From Cryptomeria japonica (taxonomy: Eukaryota; Streptophyta; Pinopsida; Cupressales; Cupressaceae): a DNA stretch of 64,000 nucleotides. Under the pieces are notes generated by a model that was given only the letters and a program-made list of their open reading frames with translations, did not search any database and was not told the origin of the DNA. The position numbers and the translations under genes are program-made. The stretch's first letter is position 1, and each line of letters opens with the position of its first letter. Shown piece after piece: positions 35,701 to 50,700 of this stretch. The DNA is taken from positions 612,720,920-612,784,919 of the forward strand of contig NC_081405.1 of NCBI RefSeq assembly GCF_030272615.1, given 5' to 3'.

Positions 35701-38700
35701 AAATAGATCTTTGGGATGTTGTCAAACTGAACTCAATCTCACCAACTGATGCAAATGCATATAGAAAATCAAAAAGCATTGGGGACTATTGGCCTCAGCT
35801 TGTCAAAAGCATACCTCCACCATGAAGATTTCACTAAACAAGCTTTCTGGATATGAAGCAGAAAGTGCCAAGATGACATTGAAGTAGAAATTGTATGGAT
35901 TGAAAATGGATAAAGGTACAAAAATGGCAGATCATATAAGTTTCACTCCCTATTGAATCAATTAAGTGGCATTAATGAAAAAGTAAAAGGTGATGATGCA
36001 AAAGCAATACTTTTGAATGGTAAGCCTAAGAGTATGTCTAGTATAGTGTTTACATTAAGCAAAGTAAAAAATTGAGTGATCTCTACTCTCCTTAATCAAG
36101 ATGAATGCTCTGAACCAGAAGGAGTATTATATGTACTAGAAAAGGGCAAGTGCAAATCAAAGCATGTTCCTCCAAAAGGAAAACTCAAATATTACTATTG
36201 TAAAGTAGGACATTTAATTTTGAATTGTAAGAAAAGGGCACAAGATCTGCTAGATGATAAACTAGATCAAAATGCTTATTTGGCTAAAGAAACAAATTGG
36301 GAAGACTATGCAAAAGATGAAGAACTATCTTGCCCTAGTGATGAAGAATATCTATTTTAAATAAATTCAAAATGGAGGTTGGAGGCATTGGAAGAGGTAA
36401 GCTAAATAGCACCTCTCATCAGCCATTAACGATGAGGTTGCCTTTTGTATTAGTAGGCATTTCATTTCATTATTGTGTGCAAGATAAAACATTGTAAACA
36501 TTCCCTAATAAGTTGGAAAAGCGGAAAATGTAGAGATCATTGGTATTGTAAACAGTTGTATAGGAGAGCAGCTGGATATAGAGATCTTCTGACTGTTAGA
36601 CTTCTTCAAAGTGTGATCAGCCAATGATAATTTTACTGGAAGTGAATGCAGGATAAGTTCCCATATGTAGGTAATCATGTGCAGCAAGATCCAGATAGCA
36701 GTATACAGACCTAAAAGTAAGCATAGGCATACAATTCTGTTTTCAGTTAATGTGATGTAACAAAGAAGCTCAAACTAAAATTTAAGCTTGTTGAGCAAAA
36801 TAAAGTTGAACAGTCAGGAAGTTTAGATTTCAATACCTATCAACGAGCTACAAGCGATCCTTGTATATATATATATGCATAGTGTGAAAAATATTTAAAA
36901 TATTGAAAAAACTGAAGTATTGGCCACTGTAACTTATGAAACATTAAGTTGAACCTCGTTGGCATCCTCATTATTATGAGAATATTCAATTTTGTTGAAA
37001 GACCTTGAGCAATTGTAATAATCAAAATTACATGAGATTTACATACCTTGTGGCACCAGCACTCACATCGATGAAATTCAACTGTTAATTTATTGCCCAT
37101 CAATATTCCTAAAGGCCTTGGTGATGGATTCGGTAAGGTTGAATTAAAGCTATGCTGCCATGAGGAGGCTCCTATCTAATGCTATGAACACAAACACCTA
37201 AAGCCAGCCGAATTGGTTCTGTGAAAGCCATGAGGAACCTTCACCTTATGATTACAGAAGTTGCAACTACTAATGAAACCCTGTACACAACTACCAATAG
37301 GAATCATATGCCCTCTTCTCTCACAGAAAGGCTTCAACCTATCAATCAACAGGGGAGGATTGGAACCGATTGGTCCTGCCTTGTTTCACCATTATTGTCA
37401 AAACAAATTGAGAGCTTATCTGATATATTTGCTTCAAGGATGAACCATTTCAACACCACAGGGCATTTAATGCATCTAATCAGATATCTTGTTTCCACCA
37501 CATATCCCTTCATCAGATCTTTTAAATGTATATTCTATTATCTACTTATGGAACAGATGTCTGATACTTCATAAATCATTCAGTTGTAAGCATTTCCTAT
37601 ACAATTAAGAGGAAAATGAACCTAAAAAAACCACTCAGGACACTATTTACAAATATTTGGTACTTCAAAATAAGGCACTGTTAGCCACTGGAAAACAGAA
37701 ATAGGAATGGACCAATAGAACTCTAACAAAACTAACAAACTCCTTAAAATGCTACCAATACTCACCAAAGAATATCTACAATGGGCTTCACCATTCCAGT
37801 AACAAGCCCAGACAGATCATCACTAAGCCTGTCCACATCGTTTGTTATCCGCTGATCTGCATCTATGCCTTTCTCTGACTGATGGAATACCTGCATGCCA
37901 AAACACAGTATTCAATCATCTTTAACAACTTCATGGAAATTTAGAAAATAATATCAAATAAAAAGGCATCCTGCCAAACGATTCATAAATGGTTCCCCCT
38001 AGTAAATCTCGGGTTTTTTATAATATATATACAACTTCACAGTTGTTGGCAACTACATGATACCAGACTGACTTATAATTATTAAAGAAACAGAAACCCA
38101 TTTTAAAAAAACATCCTTATGAGAAAACAAAGAAAGACAAACAAATTGATCTCAATCCTGACATAAAAGAAAGCTAAGGATGTCTTCAGTAAAATACCTT
38201 GTAAAATGCATTTTTGCTGAAATAGTTCTTTGAAAGATAGTTTGTCAAGCGTGTCCGCCATCCTAAAGCCAGTCTTGCTGTTAAATACCTGAAAGGCAAT
38301 TTTCCAAGCAGCAATTCAGTTGCAGATTTTACTAGCACAATGAACCAAACATTGAGGAGTTGAATATGTGGCTGCTTTCAAAAAAAATCAGCAAATGTTG
38401 GATGCTTAGCATATCAGTAGAATGCTCAGAAACAGACTATTCAGAGCAGAAACAAGTTTCCCTCCACCAGGTCTTGTTATATACAATTTAAGTTGGTAAC
38501 ATGGTAAGACAATCAAAATTTAATTAAATTATTCTTATATATATTATAATTAATGTCTACACATATAACCATAAAATAAGATATACTTAATACTAAAAGA
38601 ATAGATTTTGGCCCTAATGTGTGTAGGTTAAAAGACACCCATGATTAAAGATTCCTTATCTTTTGAATAGTCTATTAGAATCTTGTTTCACGTGCATTAG

Positions 38701-41700
38701 GTAAGTAGAACTTATTATCAATATATTTGCATATATTTTACAGTTCAAATATTTCATCCTCCGTACTGTGGGTCCGGTGACATGGCAGCAAAATTAGCAT
38801 GAAATGAGGAATCCATTCTCCTAGACAATTCTAGAAAGAAGTGGCCAAAACAAATTTAATGCTACCATTTTGAAGTGTCTTTGTTCCTAAGAAATAGAAA
38901 GGAGATATTATTAACAAGTGAAGAACGTTTGTTGAGTTTTGTGAAGCCACATTCCATAGGTCAACACATTGAAACCGCCCACATGTGATGATTACACTGA
39001 AATTAAAGAATGAATGGAAAACCAAAAATAAAACCGACAAAACAGTGATGGCAAAAAACGGCAAAAAGAAATGAATGAATGAGACATTTACTATTGTCTT
39101 GCATGTTTAAGGAAAAATTTTAACCGTCAATTTCAAAAAACAGATCATTCATTTCATATAGAGAATGCCTTTGGTGTAATTAGTAAGTTGCATATGTCTA
39201 AAAGAAAAAGAAAAATGAAAAGCAAATAAATGTACACAAAGTATGTCAAAAAGTGTATAACATAAAATCTCCAATTCAAAAACATTGCAAACACCAATAT
39301 TTCCATATGTGAAGTTGCCAACAATAGTATAATACATTAAAAATGTTATTCAAAAATAAATTTCTACAAGTAATAATGTGTCGTCTCGATCCCATGGTTT
39401 CATTCATATATACACATGAAGTTTTTAAAAAGCAATTTCTTTATTTCCTTCAAAGACTAATCATGCTTTTATAAAATTTAATTTAGAAAGGTGATTTGTT
39501 CATATTGGTAGCAAATTGAAGCTAAAAGCTATTCAACAGCAAATACCATGCAGCAACAAAAGAGGCCACAAGGCACAATGGATAAAATTGGATCTACATT
39601 GAATGAAAAGGCTGAAATAATGTTGATAGCACTGTAACTAGGGATGCATCCCCAAGGTTTTTACCACGTTTCCCCTTCCAAAGACATCAAGATGTGCCCT
39701 GCACCTGTCAAACTCGGATCTCATTAAAAAATAATTAAAACAAAACCATAACCCTTTATGAGTGGTCCACAAGGCCCAAACATTTAAATTTGCCAAAAAC
39801 CTTAGCCCACATTCATTTTTATGTTTTCATCATTTGTCATTTGCATCTTTACAATTTACTTTTGCGATCAAGGAGGAGGAAAAATGGCATGGACCATGGA
39901 GGTTCTTGTGGCATAGAAAACCTTAACTGAGGCTTGATGGCAAGGGCTCCACCCCTCAACCTTGGCCTGATCATAACGAGGAGCACACTAGGGGTACTGC
40001 CCTAGACCCTCACTCTAGTTTTAGAAAACAAAAAATAAAATTTGTTTTGTGCTGCACGGAATGGAAGAGAATGTTTTCTTCCCAATTAAATCTTTAGTTA
40101 TTGAATTTCATTTATGATTTAGCTTTGCCAAGTTAATTACAATTTCGAGTAATTCTACAATGGTATAACTATAAACTAATTTGATTTATCATTAACATTT
40201 ATGATTTGAAAACTGACATTGAATTAACAATTATCAACTGGGATGGAACATTTGGTATTGATTTAACAAACAAGAAAATAGGGATTTTCCTTGTCTACAT
40301 ATGAACAGATTTTTGTGGCTAGGGTTTTGGAGGCCTTATGCAACTGCTATTGTGAGGATCCCTCTAGGACACTTGCTCCCTTATGTAGGCTTTGAAGCTG
40401 TGTTTATTGACGTCTTTCTTGGTTTTTTCTGGTTCACAATTGTGTAAACAAAAGCCAACAGAACGTTGTTCATGGCTAGGCATACAGCCATTGCATGTGA
40501 TTTTAGATGTCCATGGCTGCATTTGGAGGGGAACTAGAGTGCCACCTTCCCTTTCATTTAAAGATCTTGTTTTGGCTAATGAGCCCACGACCTCTGGTCA
40601 TGAAATTGACATTAATTTCTTGTTGCAAGCGACAAATAACTTCAATCTGACCAAAAGATTGAAAAACATCCAAGCTCTAATGATTGTTTGTAGAAGAGTG
40701 AAGATTGACCAATTCTTGTCATCAATTTGGACCTAATTACAAACAATGTATTATATTTGTTAAAAATGCTTTGATTTGCAAGTTTATGGGTATCAAAGTC
40801 TCACAAAATTTCCTAGAAAGCTAGGCCCACCAAACTTGGCAACCCAAGGGGGGTATGGAGGTTATTCTAGGCTTCTAGCTATAGATGGATTTTATTTGTG
40901 GTTTTTTTATAGAATGCCTGATCAAAATATGGCTCTCAAAGGATTATTTTTTGTAATAAAGCAGGTTTATTCACCAAACCTTGGTATGTCAGATTTGATC
41001 CTATGGAAGAATGCCCCTCACAAATTCCTATCTAGATTTGTCTTTTTTTCTATTCTTCGATCCATTGTTGCAGTACTCAGGAACCCCATGGGTTCCTTGC
41101 ATCTCATGTTAGAATGGAAGGTAACTAATTATCCTCGTATTTGTGTTGAAATTGATTTTAATGAGCCTCTACTTCACTCTCTAGAAATTAGATTGTGAAA
41201 CATGCAATGGATTCAGCAAATAGACTATGAAGCTCTTCCCTTTCACTGTCAATTTGCCATGCTTATGGGCACTTACAAAGATATTGCCCACAAAGGGTTA
41301 CAATTCCCTCCCAATCTCTTTTGGGTAGTGTTGTGACATTTTCACATATCGCCCCATTGCAAATGGGGGCCCCCACTTTTTTCTGCTTTCTAGGCTAGTT
41401 GTAGCGTCTTTAGCTATTAACCTTACATTTGTAGGAGGTGTAGTATCTTAGGTGGCCAGGAGGTAATTAAGTCAAGTCTCTCTCTTTAGGATGAGGTGAG
41501 GTTAGTTTTACAAGGCTTAGGAAATGAACAATTCATGATGATCATTCCATTTGATCATCATCATTGGCTTGCTGAATCAGAGATGAAGTGCTAAAATTTG
41601 GCTAAGGCAAATTGTTTTAGAAAGAGTGAATGCTAGTAAGGTAGGTTGGCTAAGGTCCAAATTAACATAAAGAGGCTCAAGGCAAAATGATTAAGTTAGC

Positions 41701-44700
41701 AAAGTTGTCATCTTGAGGTAACTTCCTGTGGAGCCTCAAATGTGCAAACTGTGCCTCCCAAATGTGCGAACTTCCTGTGGGGTCTCAAATCAGCGAACTT
41801 TCACCTCACGTTTCCTTTGCTTGAAGTCGACCAACGTTGCTAAGAAAATATCAAAAGCCTAATCCATGGCAAGCGAAGGGAACAAATGGAATACCAAGCC
41901 AATCAACAAGTGATAAATCACTTCCAATACCCTTGCCAAAGCGCAAACTTTACCTTGCCACTTCCAATACTCACCTCAAGGCGCAATCTTCCACTCACCA
42001 CTTCCTTTGCTCATGCTAAAGCATGAACTTCCTTTGACCCCCAAAATCAGCAAACCTTCTTTGATGCATTTCCTTTGCTTGGTCAAATCCGAAAATAAGC
42101 TTGAGGTCACTGTCAATGCCTCCCTAAAAGTCCGATCAGGCAGGACATGTTCTTGTTTTGGTGAGTTGAATGTTGGGGGGGAGGGGGGGGTGCTTAAGAT
42201 TCTGGAAGTTATTGTTGTCTTAAGATTGGTGAGGTTGCTGAGAATGGAAGGAAGAAGTCACTTCTTTTGCCACCTGAAACCAATACAAATCAGGCCTGTC
42301 TCAGACCTGAAACCTATCAAATCAGGCATATAAAAGTGGGATTTCAAACATAAATCTGGCCTGAGACACAAAATCAGACTCAAATTAATGAGAATTAAGT
42401 CAAAAGAAGGGAAATCAGACTTAAAATCAGATGTTTCCATGATCAGAAAATTCATTTCCAGATTTAGAAAAGGTAGTGGGAAGCTTGATTAAGCACTTTT
42501 TACAATGTTTTGATTCAAATTATGTTTCTTCCAGGTTTGATGCAAGTGGGATGAACATACAAAGGAATGAGAAGAAGGTCAAAGCTTCAAGGCGTGGAAG
42601 GAAGATCACAGCTACATGCAAGAGGGCTCATCAGCTCACATACAACATCAAGATTTCAGCACATAAGCAAAGACAAGGGCCCAAGGAAGACATTGCAACA
42701 CTTCAAGTCTCAAGCTCATACAAGGCAGCCTGATGGGATCATCATCATAGACTATAAGGCAAGAGTGGGATTCATCTACATCAAGGGGAGCACAAGAAAA
42801 ATCCGAGCTTGGAATAAAGGATTTCCACCACATGAAGAAGACAACATTGTACACGAAAGATCAAGCACTCAAGGAAGAAATTTTTCACAATCTTGAATTT
42901 CCTCCGGAAATCCAAAAATCATTGCCAGTATAGCCAAATGGAAGCTCCAAGGCAGAGGTGATCAACTCAAGAAGAAGATGCAATTTGGGAGTATTTCCTA
43001 CCTTCATCCCAATCTTAAACTGCGAGCGCTTGATATTGTTGAGTATCAAGAGATATGCCTCATTCATTTACAACTTGTGATGAGTTACAATGAGCTAGCT
43101 AAGGTGGCACCTAGTCATCACTTATCCACTCATCCAATCACATCATTCTAAGATAAGGCGTCCAGATTCAATGTACTTGACTTATCCATCAAAGAGGATA
43201 ACTACCATATGGGCACAAAGTTCAATGCACCTACCCTCACCATCTATTGGTCAAAAATTCAAAGGACATGTGTCCCATAAAATGTAATTCTATCATTGGT
43301 CAAGCAATAAATGCTTTATAATGGGTGTAACAAACCCTAATTAGGGTTTCTATCCTTTAATCTTGGCCATTGATTGTGAATCAATCTGAGCCACTCAATG
43401 TAATGAGAGCACTATATAAGGCTCCACTTCTTCATTTGTAAATGTTAAGAGTTCAGTAGAAAACAATAATTAGATAGCAGCTAGAATAGAGTAGAAAGAG
43501 AAGGCAAAGATTGTTGCCAAGACTTTGTTGTAAGAAGCATGTAAAATTCATTGAAGATATGGTAAAATTCATATGTTGGTTCAGCAATTTGCATGGTCTC
43601 TACTTCTCATTTAATTTTCATGTTGTTTAGATGAATGGAAGAACTTTGTGCATGATCAATGGTTAAATTTGTACATCCATACTACTAACACCTTGCTGAT
43701 TGTAAAGTGCCTTGCGTAGTCAACTAGATCCATCTTAGCCAAGCTTAACTTCGATTGCTACTTCTTCATTGATATGCATCATCTTGATGGTATCTATGCT
43801 TGTGGTAGTGATTTGGACATCATATGCTTACCTTAGGAGATTGCACTAGCCTTGTGGAGATGTTCGCTTCATGTCAAAGCAAAGCTTAGTTGAGTTTCAT
43901 CAAAGATTGTCCATTGCTCTTACATTCCTAGGATTAGAGTAGCATCCTAAACCCTATCCTTTTATCTTTTTTTTCAATCAAGTTAGTTTCCACATTACAG
44001 CATCATTTCAAGCATTCAAGTAAACGTAAGTCCCCCTTGTGATTCCAACAAATCACATCAAACAACTGAGTCTATCCAAGAGCACATCAAGACCTGACAT
44101 TTGGAACCTTGGAGTCACCTCCTATGATCACAAAGCTTAGCATAAGAGGAGAATTTGTTCAAGAGAGGATAGAATACTTAGTATTTTATTCTGTGTTGCA
44201 TGAGTCATAAAAACACCATCAATAAGTAGTTTTTCAGCAAAAGAAAAAGTTGTAACCCATGCAAATGGATTGGATTTGAACAGTTCCGTCCTATGAAAAC
44301 TTGCAATGAAGGAAGAGCACTGAATTGCCAAAAAAGAAATTTATCAAGAGAAAAGTTTAGTAAGAGATTTCAGGTCTTGGAAAATTTTGAGGAACTTAGA
44401 CCTAATATGGCTAAGCAACCCCTAGCAGTCCAAGAATCGAATCTAGGCAATCTTGTTTTATTTTCTTGCCTAGTGGAAATTCATGATGTTTGTAATTTGT
44501 AGATGTCCCTAAATGTGAATATCCCTACCTCTCCTAGTTGCATTCAGGTATTTTCCTTGCATCAAGAAGCTGAGAATGTAGATACTCCTATGATTGTTGC
44601 CTCTCCTATCACTAGGAATAATCTCATTAAAGAGAGGCCTTTGAGTTTTTCTTAACAAAAGGATCTATGCCCCACAACTCTAAAGTCAATCCTTGGAAGA

Positions 44701-47700
44701 AAAATTATCTTTTAGGCCTTCAACAAAAGAATCTCAAAAAGAATTCCTTAGTTAAGATTTCCATAGCTAGAAGAAAAAAATCAAGAAAAGTTGAAGATGA
44801 TTGGAGAGTCCTTGGTGTTATCCAATGTTATTCGCACACTAGATATTCCCTTCTCTATTCAACATAGATGATTGGAGAATCCTTAGTAGAATCCTTGGTT
44901 TGGGAGCTCCCCTCACCAAATAGTTGCCTAGGACCTTATTCAAGAGCATAATCCTAATATCATTTTTCTTCAAGAAATGAAATTCTATTGAGAAATTGGC
45001 TTCCATATCCTCTAAGCTTAAGAAACGCAGCTTGTGCCAATATATTAGGGCACAAGATTCCTCTACAGTCTAGCTTATTTATGGGATCCTCATTGTCTTA
45101 CACCTTTCCTTTTGATAGCTAGTAAACATTCTATCTCCTTGGTCAGCTCCTATTTTTGATTCGGTAGATCCATATTCTTAACCAATCTTTAGGCTCCTAC
45201 AGGTTTTCTAGGTAAGAACCTCCTTTGGACTCATTAGATTTATCCACTCTTTGTTCACTTCCTCTCCTTGGATCATGGCAAGAGACTTCAATGCCATTGT
45301 TAGCTTGAAAGAAAAGTTAGGTGGTTCCAATTGGTCAAATCCTTCTTCCTATTTGCTAAGAGAAATTTTGTCATTTCTTAATCTTGTTGATCTTAAGCCC
45401 AAATTTACTCAGAATAATAGAAGATGTGAACTAGATTCTATCTATGAGCATCACAATAGATTCTTGCTTTCTGATTTTTCGTTTGGTAATTCTTTGGTCT
45501 CTTTCTCAGATATTTTGCATTGGAAGGGATTGAATCACTGACCTATCAAGTTTTCTTCATCCCTTTTCTCCCACATGAAAAAGGCGCCCTTCAAGTTTTA
45601 ACAAATGTGGCTTAGAGATTAGAGGATTCGTGAACACATCACTACATGATGATTGGAGGGGAAGCCCCCTTTTGGTATTGCTATATATTCTTTCTTCAAA
45701 AGACTTCAGTTTGTAAAATTCAAGTTCAAACAATGGAATAGATTGTATTTTGGAAACATTTTTGAGAAAAAGAAACAAGTGCCAAAGGAGTTGGATAACA
45801 TCAATTTTCAAATTAGGGATTGTATGACTAGGGATCACCTTCTTGGGGAATCCTCCCTAACTAAAGAGCTGAACAAATGGCCCTTATGGGAAGAGATCTA
45901 CTAGAAATAGAAATTAAGACTTGTTTGGTTGCATGAGATAGGAATACTTGCTTCTTCCATAATTTTCTCAAATATAGGAGAAGTGGAAACATTATCTCTA
46001 ATCTCATCTTGACACAAGGAAATCATTTGTCCTCCTTCCATGATATGAGTGGGGCCGCAATCCATCATTTTTCTTCCCTCTTCCATGAAAGTGATCCTCT
46101 AGCCATTTGGGATCAGCAAGTCATTCTAGATTGCACTCCTCCTCTAGTCTGCAGTTATGAACAACTTGCTTATGAGGCCAATTTCTCTCAAGTAGCTTGA
46201 ACACGTGATGTTTTTATTGAAGAAATGGAACAAGTCCTAGACCATATGGTTTTCCCATTGATTTCTTTCAATAATTTTGGGATATCCTTAGGTTTGATCT
46301 TTTGGAGGTGGTTTTTGAGTCCCAAGCACAAGTGGATGCCCAAAGAGCTCAATACCACCTTTCTAGCCTTGATTCCTAATAAGAAGGGTGCCGACTTGTT
46401 CGACTTGTTCCATCTCATTGCTCTCTACAATGTCATCTACAAGATCATCAAAAAACTCATTGCAAATAGCCTAGAGAAAATTATGGCTTCCCTCATCTCT
46501 CTTAAGCAGGTTGGGATTGCTAAGGGCTACAGAATCTTTGATGGTATCACTATTGTCACTAAGGCCATTCATTCTATGTCCCATTCCAAAGATAAAGCAA
46601 TGTTTATCAAGTTGTGCATGTCCAAGGCTTATGATAGAGTTAGATTATTATTTCTTGGGAATTGTTTAATGGCTTTTTGTTTTTTGCTTGGAATGGACCA
46701 ATTGGGTGATGAGTTGTGTGGGCTCTCAATTATTTTTAGTCTTAATTAATGATATTTCCTCCCCACTCTTCTTTGCCTCCAAGGGACTACAAGGCAATCC
46801 TTTTATCTCCTTACCACTTCATCCTCATGGTTGAAGGTCTAGACAAATTGAAAAATAACTAGAAAACCAATGGCTACATCCATGATTGGACTATTGAACA
46901 AGATATGAACCCTCAAACCCATATTCAATTTATTGATGACACGATTTGTTGGGTGTCATGAAGATTCAAGAAGCTATCAATCTCAAGAAAGATTTGGATA
47001 TATATTTGGCTGCTTCTATTCAACAAATTAATAAGGACATGTCCACTATATTCTTCTTTAATAACCCCTTGAACATTCAACAAAGAATAGCTCATATTCT
47101 TCATTTCAAAATAGGGCAGCTTCTGTTTGAATATCTTGGCATTCCTTTGTTGATTGTTAATCCCAAAAGGGATCAACGGAAGATCATCATTGATAGATTT
47201 AAAATGTAGTCATTGGGCCTTCTGATGGTTGTCTTTTTCTGAATGGATGACTTTGCTAAAGTTTGTTGTGCAAGCTCTACCCATCTACAAATTTGTTGTT
47301 TTATTTGCCCTTGAAAGCATCCATAACGATTTTGATGCTCTATCCAAGAAATTTTTATGGGCAGGCAACTTGGATTCTCAAAAAAGGAGCCTAATTAGTT
47401 GGGATCAATAACCAAGGCCACTAAGCTTTATTGGAGATGGTGTAAGCATCCAATTTAGTCATGGCCTAGAATTTTAAATTTCAAATACTTCAGTGGGTTT
47501 GTTAATTCTAAGATCCCGAGAATGGATTTAGGACAAAGATAGCCTTTGATCCAAGCCTTTGTAGCAATGGGATAATCTAAAGTTATTAACTTTAAGAGTA
47601 ATCTTGAGGTGGGGAGTTCCTTGATCTACTATTGGAAAGATTCTAGCATATGATTTAAAGGGGGAACTCCTGCAACTCGAGCCATCCTATCTTCTATTAT

Positions 47701-50700
47701 TGTCAGTGTTCCCTAATGACACATTCCCTGCAAAATTTGACCCTATACTACTATAGGGGATGTTTTGGGGACGCATGGCATAGAAAGAATCCCCAGCGTG
47801 TCCTTGATTTCAATCAAAAACATTTCGGGGCAGCTTTCTTTCAATAAGAAACACTAGCCATCCCCTACAATTTTAGTCAACATAAAATGAAATTTCAAAA
47901 GAACACACACACAAAGCTAAAAAAAGCAATGGAGGCCCAAAAGTACCCCTGCACCTCTTTACACCAACCTTAAACCTAAAAAAGTCACACCAACAAATAG
48001 AAGTCTCAAAACTAAAAACTAACTCATTTCGCCATTTTCATATTGTGAAGAAGAAAAAGAACAATTGTGATAAAAAAGAGAATTATAGTAAGAAGAAAGC
48101 AAAAGCACATCAAAACTGCATCATTAACTTAAAAGCAATAAAATTAAGAAAAAATAGCATATGCCTTGAAGGTTTATGTGGCCTCACAAGCTTTACTTTG
48201 GGCTTGGTGATGGGGGCTCCACCCCTCGACCCCACTCTATATCATGACAACGAGTGCACCAAGTGTGTTGCCCCTAGACCCCTACTTAAAACTAAACATA
48301 GGTCTTGGTATCATTAGACTCCAACCACATGTTGGGTTGTTGATCTCAAAGATGCCATTGATGAGGAGTCACAAGAAGGATTCCTTGGGGTTCCATTGAA
48401 TGAGGTAGTCCCTCATAGTGGTAGTGACTTGGACTTAAGACTCTGATTTTGATGCAATGTTAGCAAATATTGACTAAGGGCAGTGGCACATTTTCTATGT
48501 TTTTGTCATTTTGTAGTTTAAAATTGCAGCCTTTAGGTATTTTATTGTAACTTTAATACAATATATATGCACATTGACCCTAAAAGCAATTAAATTTTGT
48601 TATTGTCAACTCTCATGTGAAATCTCAACTCAACTCTAATGTTATGTATTGTGCTTTTATAATGTATATGATGAATGCCTTATCAATGTTAACATATGAA
48701 TATTTATTAATAGTTGTCCCTACCATCCCCTTAAAAATGGGCTCACAAAAAATCTACCACAAATTTGTGTCCCCCCATCCCCATCACAAAAACTTTGTGG
48801 AACATAGATTCTTGTGGCTCAAGTTCAGCTGTATTGCTCTCCAGAGGATGTTGATATTCTCATCTGGGGCCATGATCCAAAAGGATAATATATGATGGTG
48901 CTTGGTCACAAGTCTCTTGACAAAAAAAATGGTGAGAATAGACACTTTCCTTGGTGGAACAAAATCTGGAATAAATTCAGCTACCCCAAAATGCAAATTC
49001 TTCTTATGGGTGCTATCATAATAAATCTCACTTGGGACAATATTAAAAAGAGAGGATTTCAAGGCCCTTCAAAATGTGTTATGTGTGGTACTGAAGAAGA
49101 ATCTGCTACTCACCTATTCTTCCTACAGACACCTAACAATGCATTCCCACATTTCTGTTGTCATCACACCAAGACTAACCTGCAGATCTGTTTCCAACAT
49201 TTATGTTTTCTTTAATTGACCTGTTCAATCATCCTTCTAACTTTAATTAAATACGTTTTAAGTATTTAATTAACCAATCTAACATTTCCTCCAACATTAA
49301 TTTAATAAATTGCCTATATTTATCCAGTTAATTTAACTTATCAGCCCCCTCTTCTAATGTTCCCACCCTAATAGAACAAGTCATTTTTATTTAAGTCAAT
49401 CATTTTCCCAACATTCTCCCATAAATCAAATAAATACACCAATATTTATTTAATTCCTTTAACATCCATCTCATTATTAGTTGAATAAACAAATCAGATT
49501 TAGTAAATTGATTAACCATTTGCACATTCCTCTACCCAACTTTTATTAAAATAATCAAATGTCAACCTTGAGAAGGCTCCAAAATCTTGCATATGGCTCC
49601 AAGTGCACAAGGCTCCAAAAGGAATCTTTCAATCTCCACCCTTCATCAAGATATGACAAATCTCCACCCTCAATCTCTCCTCTATCCTTGCCCTAATCAT
49701 GTGCACAAATCACATGTCACTTGTCATCTTCTCATTCTTCCCTACATGAGAACAACCCTAACTCTCCATCTCACAAGATCTATTGTCACCTATCCATCCA
49801 ACCTATCCGAGATCTATAAATTGAACCATCCCCAATCCATTTTCAAGTAAAAATTGGATGCAACAAAGTTATGCTGCAGAACTGGGCAATCACATTCATC
49901 CTCAACCATCAACCATCACTAGGAGCACAACACTTAGGTCATCAAAGGTGTGTGTGGAAAGAAGTGCTTTGTTTTCTTTTCATTGTTTACATTCATTTTG
50001 CTCTATTGGTGGTGCATGCTTGGTATAAGGTAGAATGCTTGTTTGATGCTTGTTTCCTATTGTTTAACCTTATATTTTAGTGTTCACGCTCTTGCATGCC
50101 TAGTGGGATCATGTCCCAAGCTAATTCTTGTTGTCTTTTAGTGTTTTGTGAAGTTTTTTTATAGATTTTGTTGTGAAATTTGTCTTTTCTGATTTGGCGT
50201 ATCCAAAGTCCCCTATGGTGCATTCGCAATATTGAAACCTAAAACCCTAAATCCTCAACTTTTGGCACAAGTTGTCTTCAGAATAGCAAATACACATCAA
50301 CTTGTAGGGCATGCACACTTGGCATAGTGCATGCACAATTAGGAGATTTAGACCATGTTTTGTGTAATGTCCCCTTTTGGGATTGCCCTAAATCTTGCCC
50401 TTACTATTATCAAGTCTGCTGGCTTCCCCTCTTTATTCTGAAATCAGTTATGAAGTTCAATGCTCCCTTGAATGGATCCATTGATATTCTTCTTGTTTCC
50501 ATCCTTCCTTAAATGATGTTCCCTTTACCTTATACCCTTCATGGAGAAAAAGTGTCACATCCTTCAGTTATTAAAAGATACATCTGTTTGGCAACAACTG
50601 CTGCTTCTTCATTTCTTATTTAATCTTCACCTATCTCTCAATTCTCAAATCTGTCTTTACTGCTTTTCAAATCTACATATATCCCATTTAAGATCTGCAT

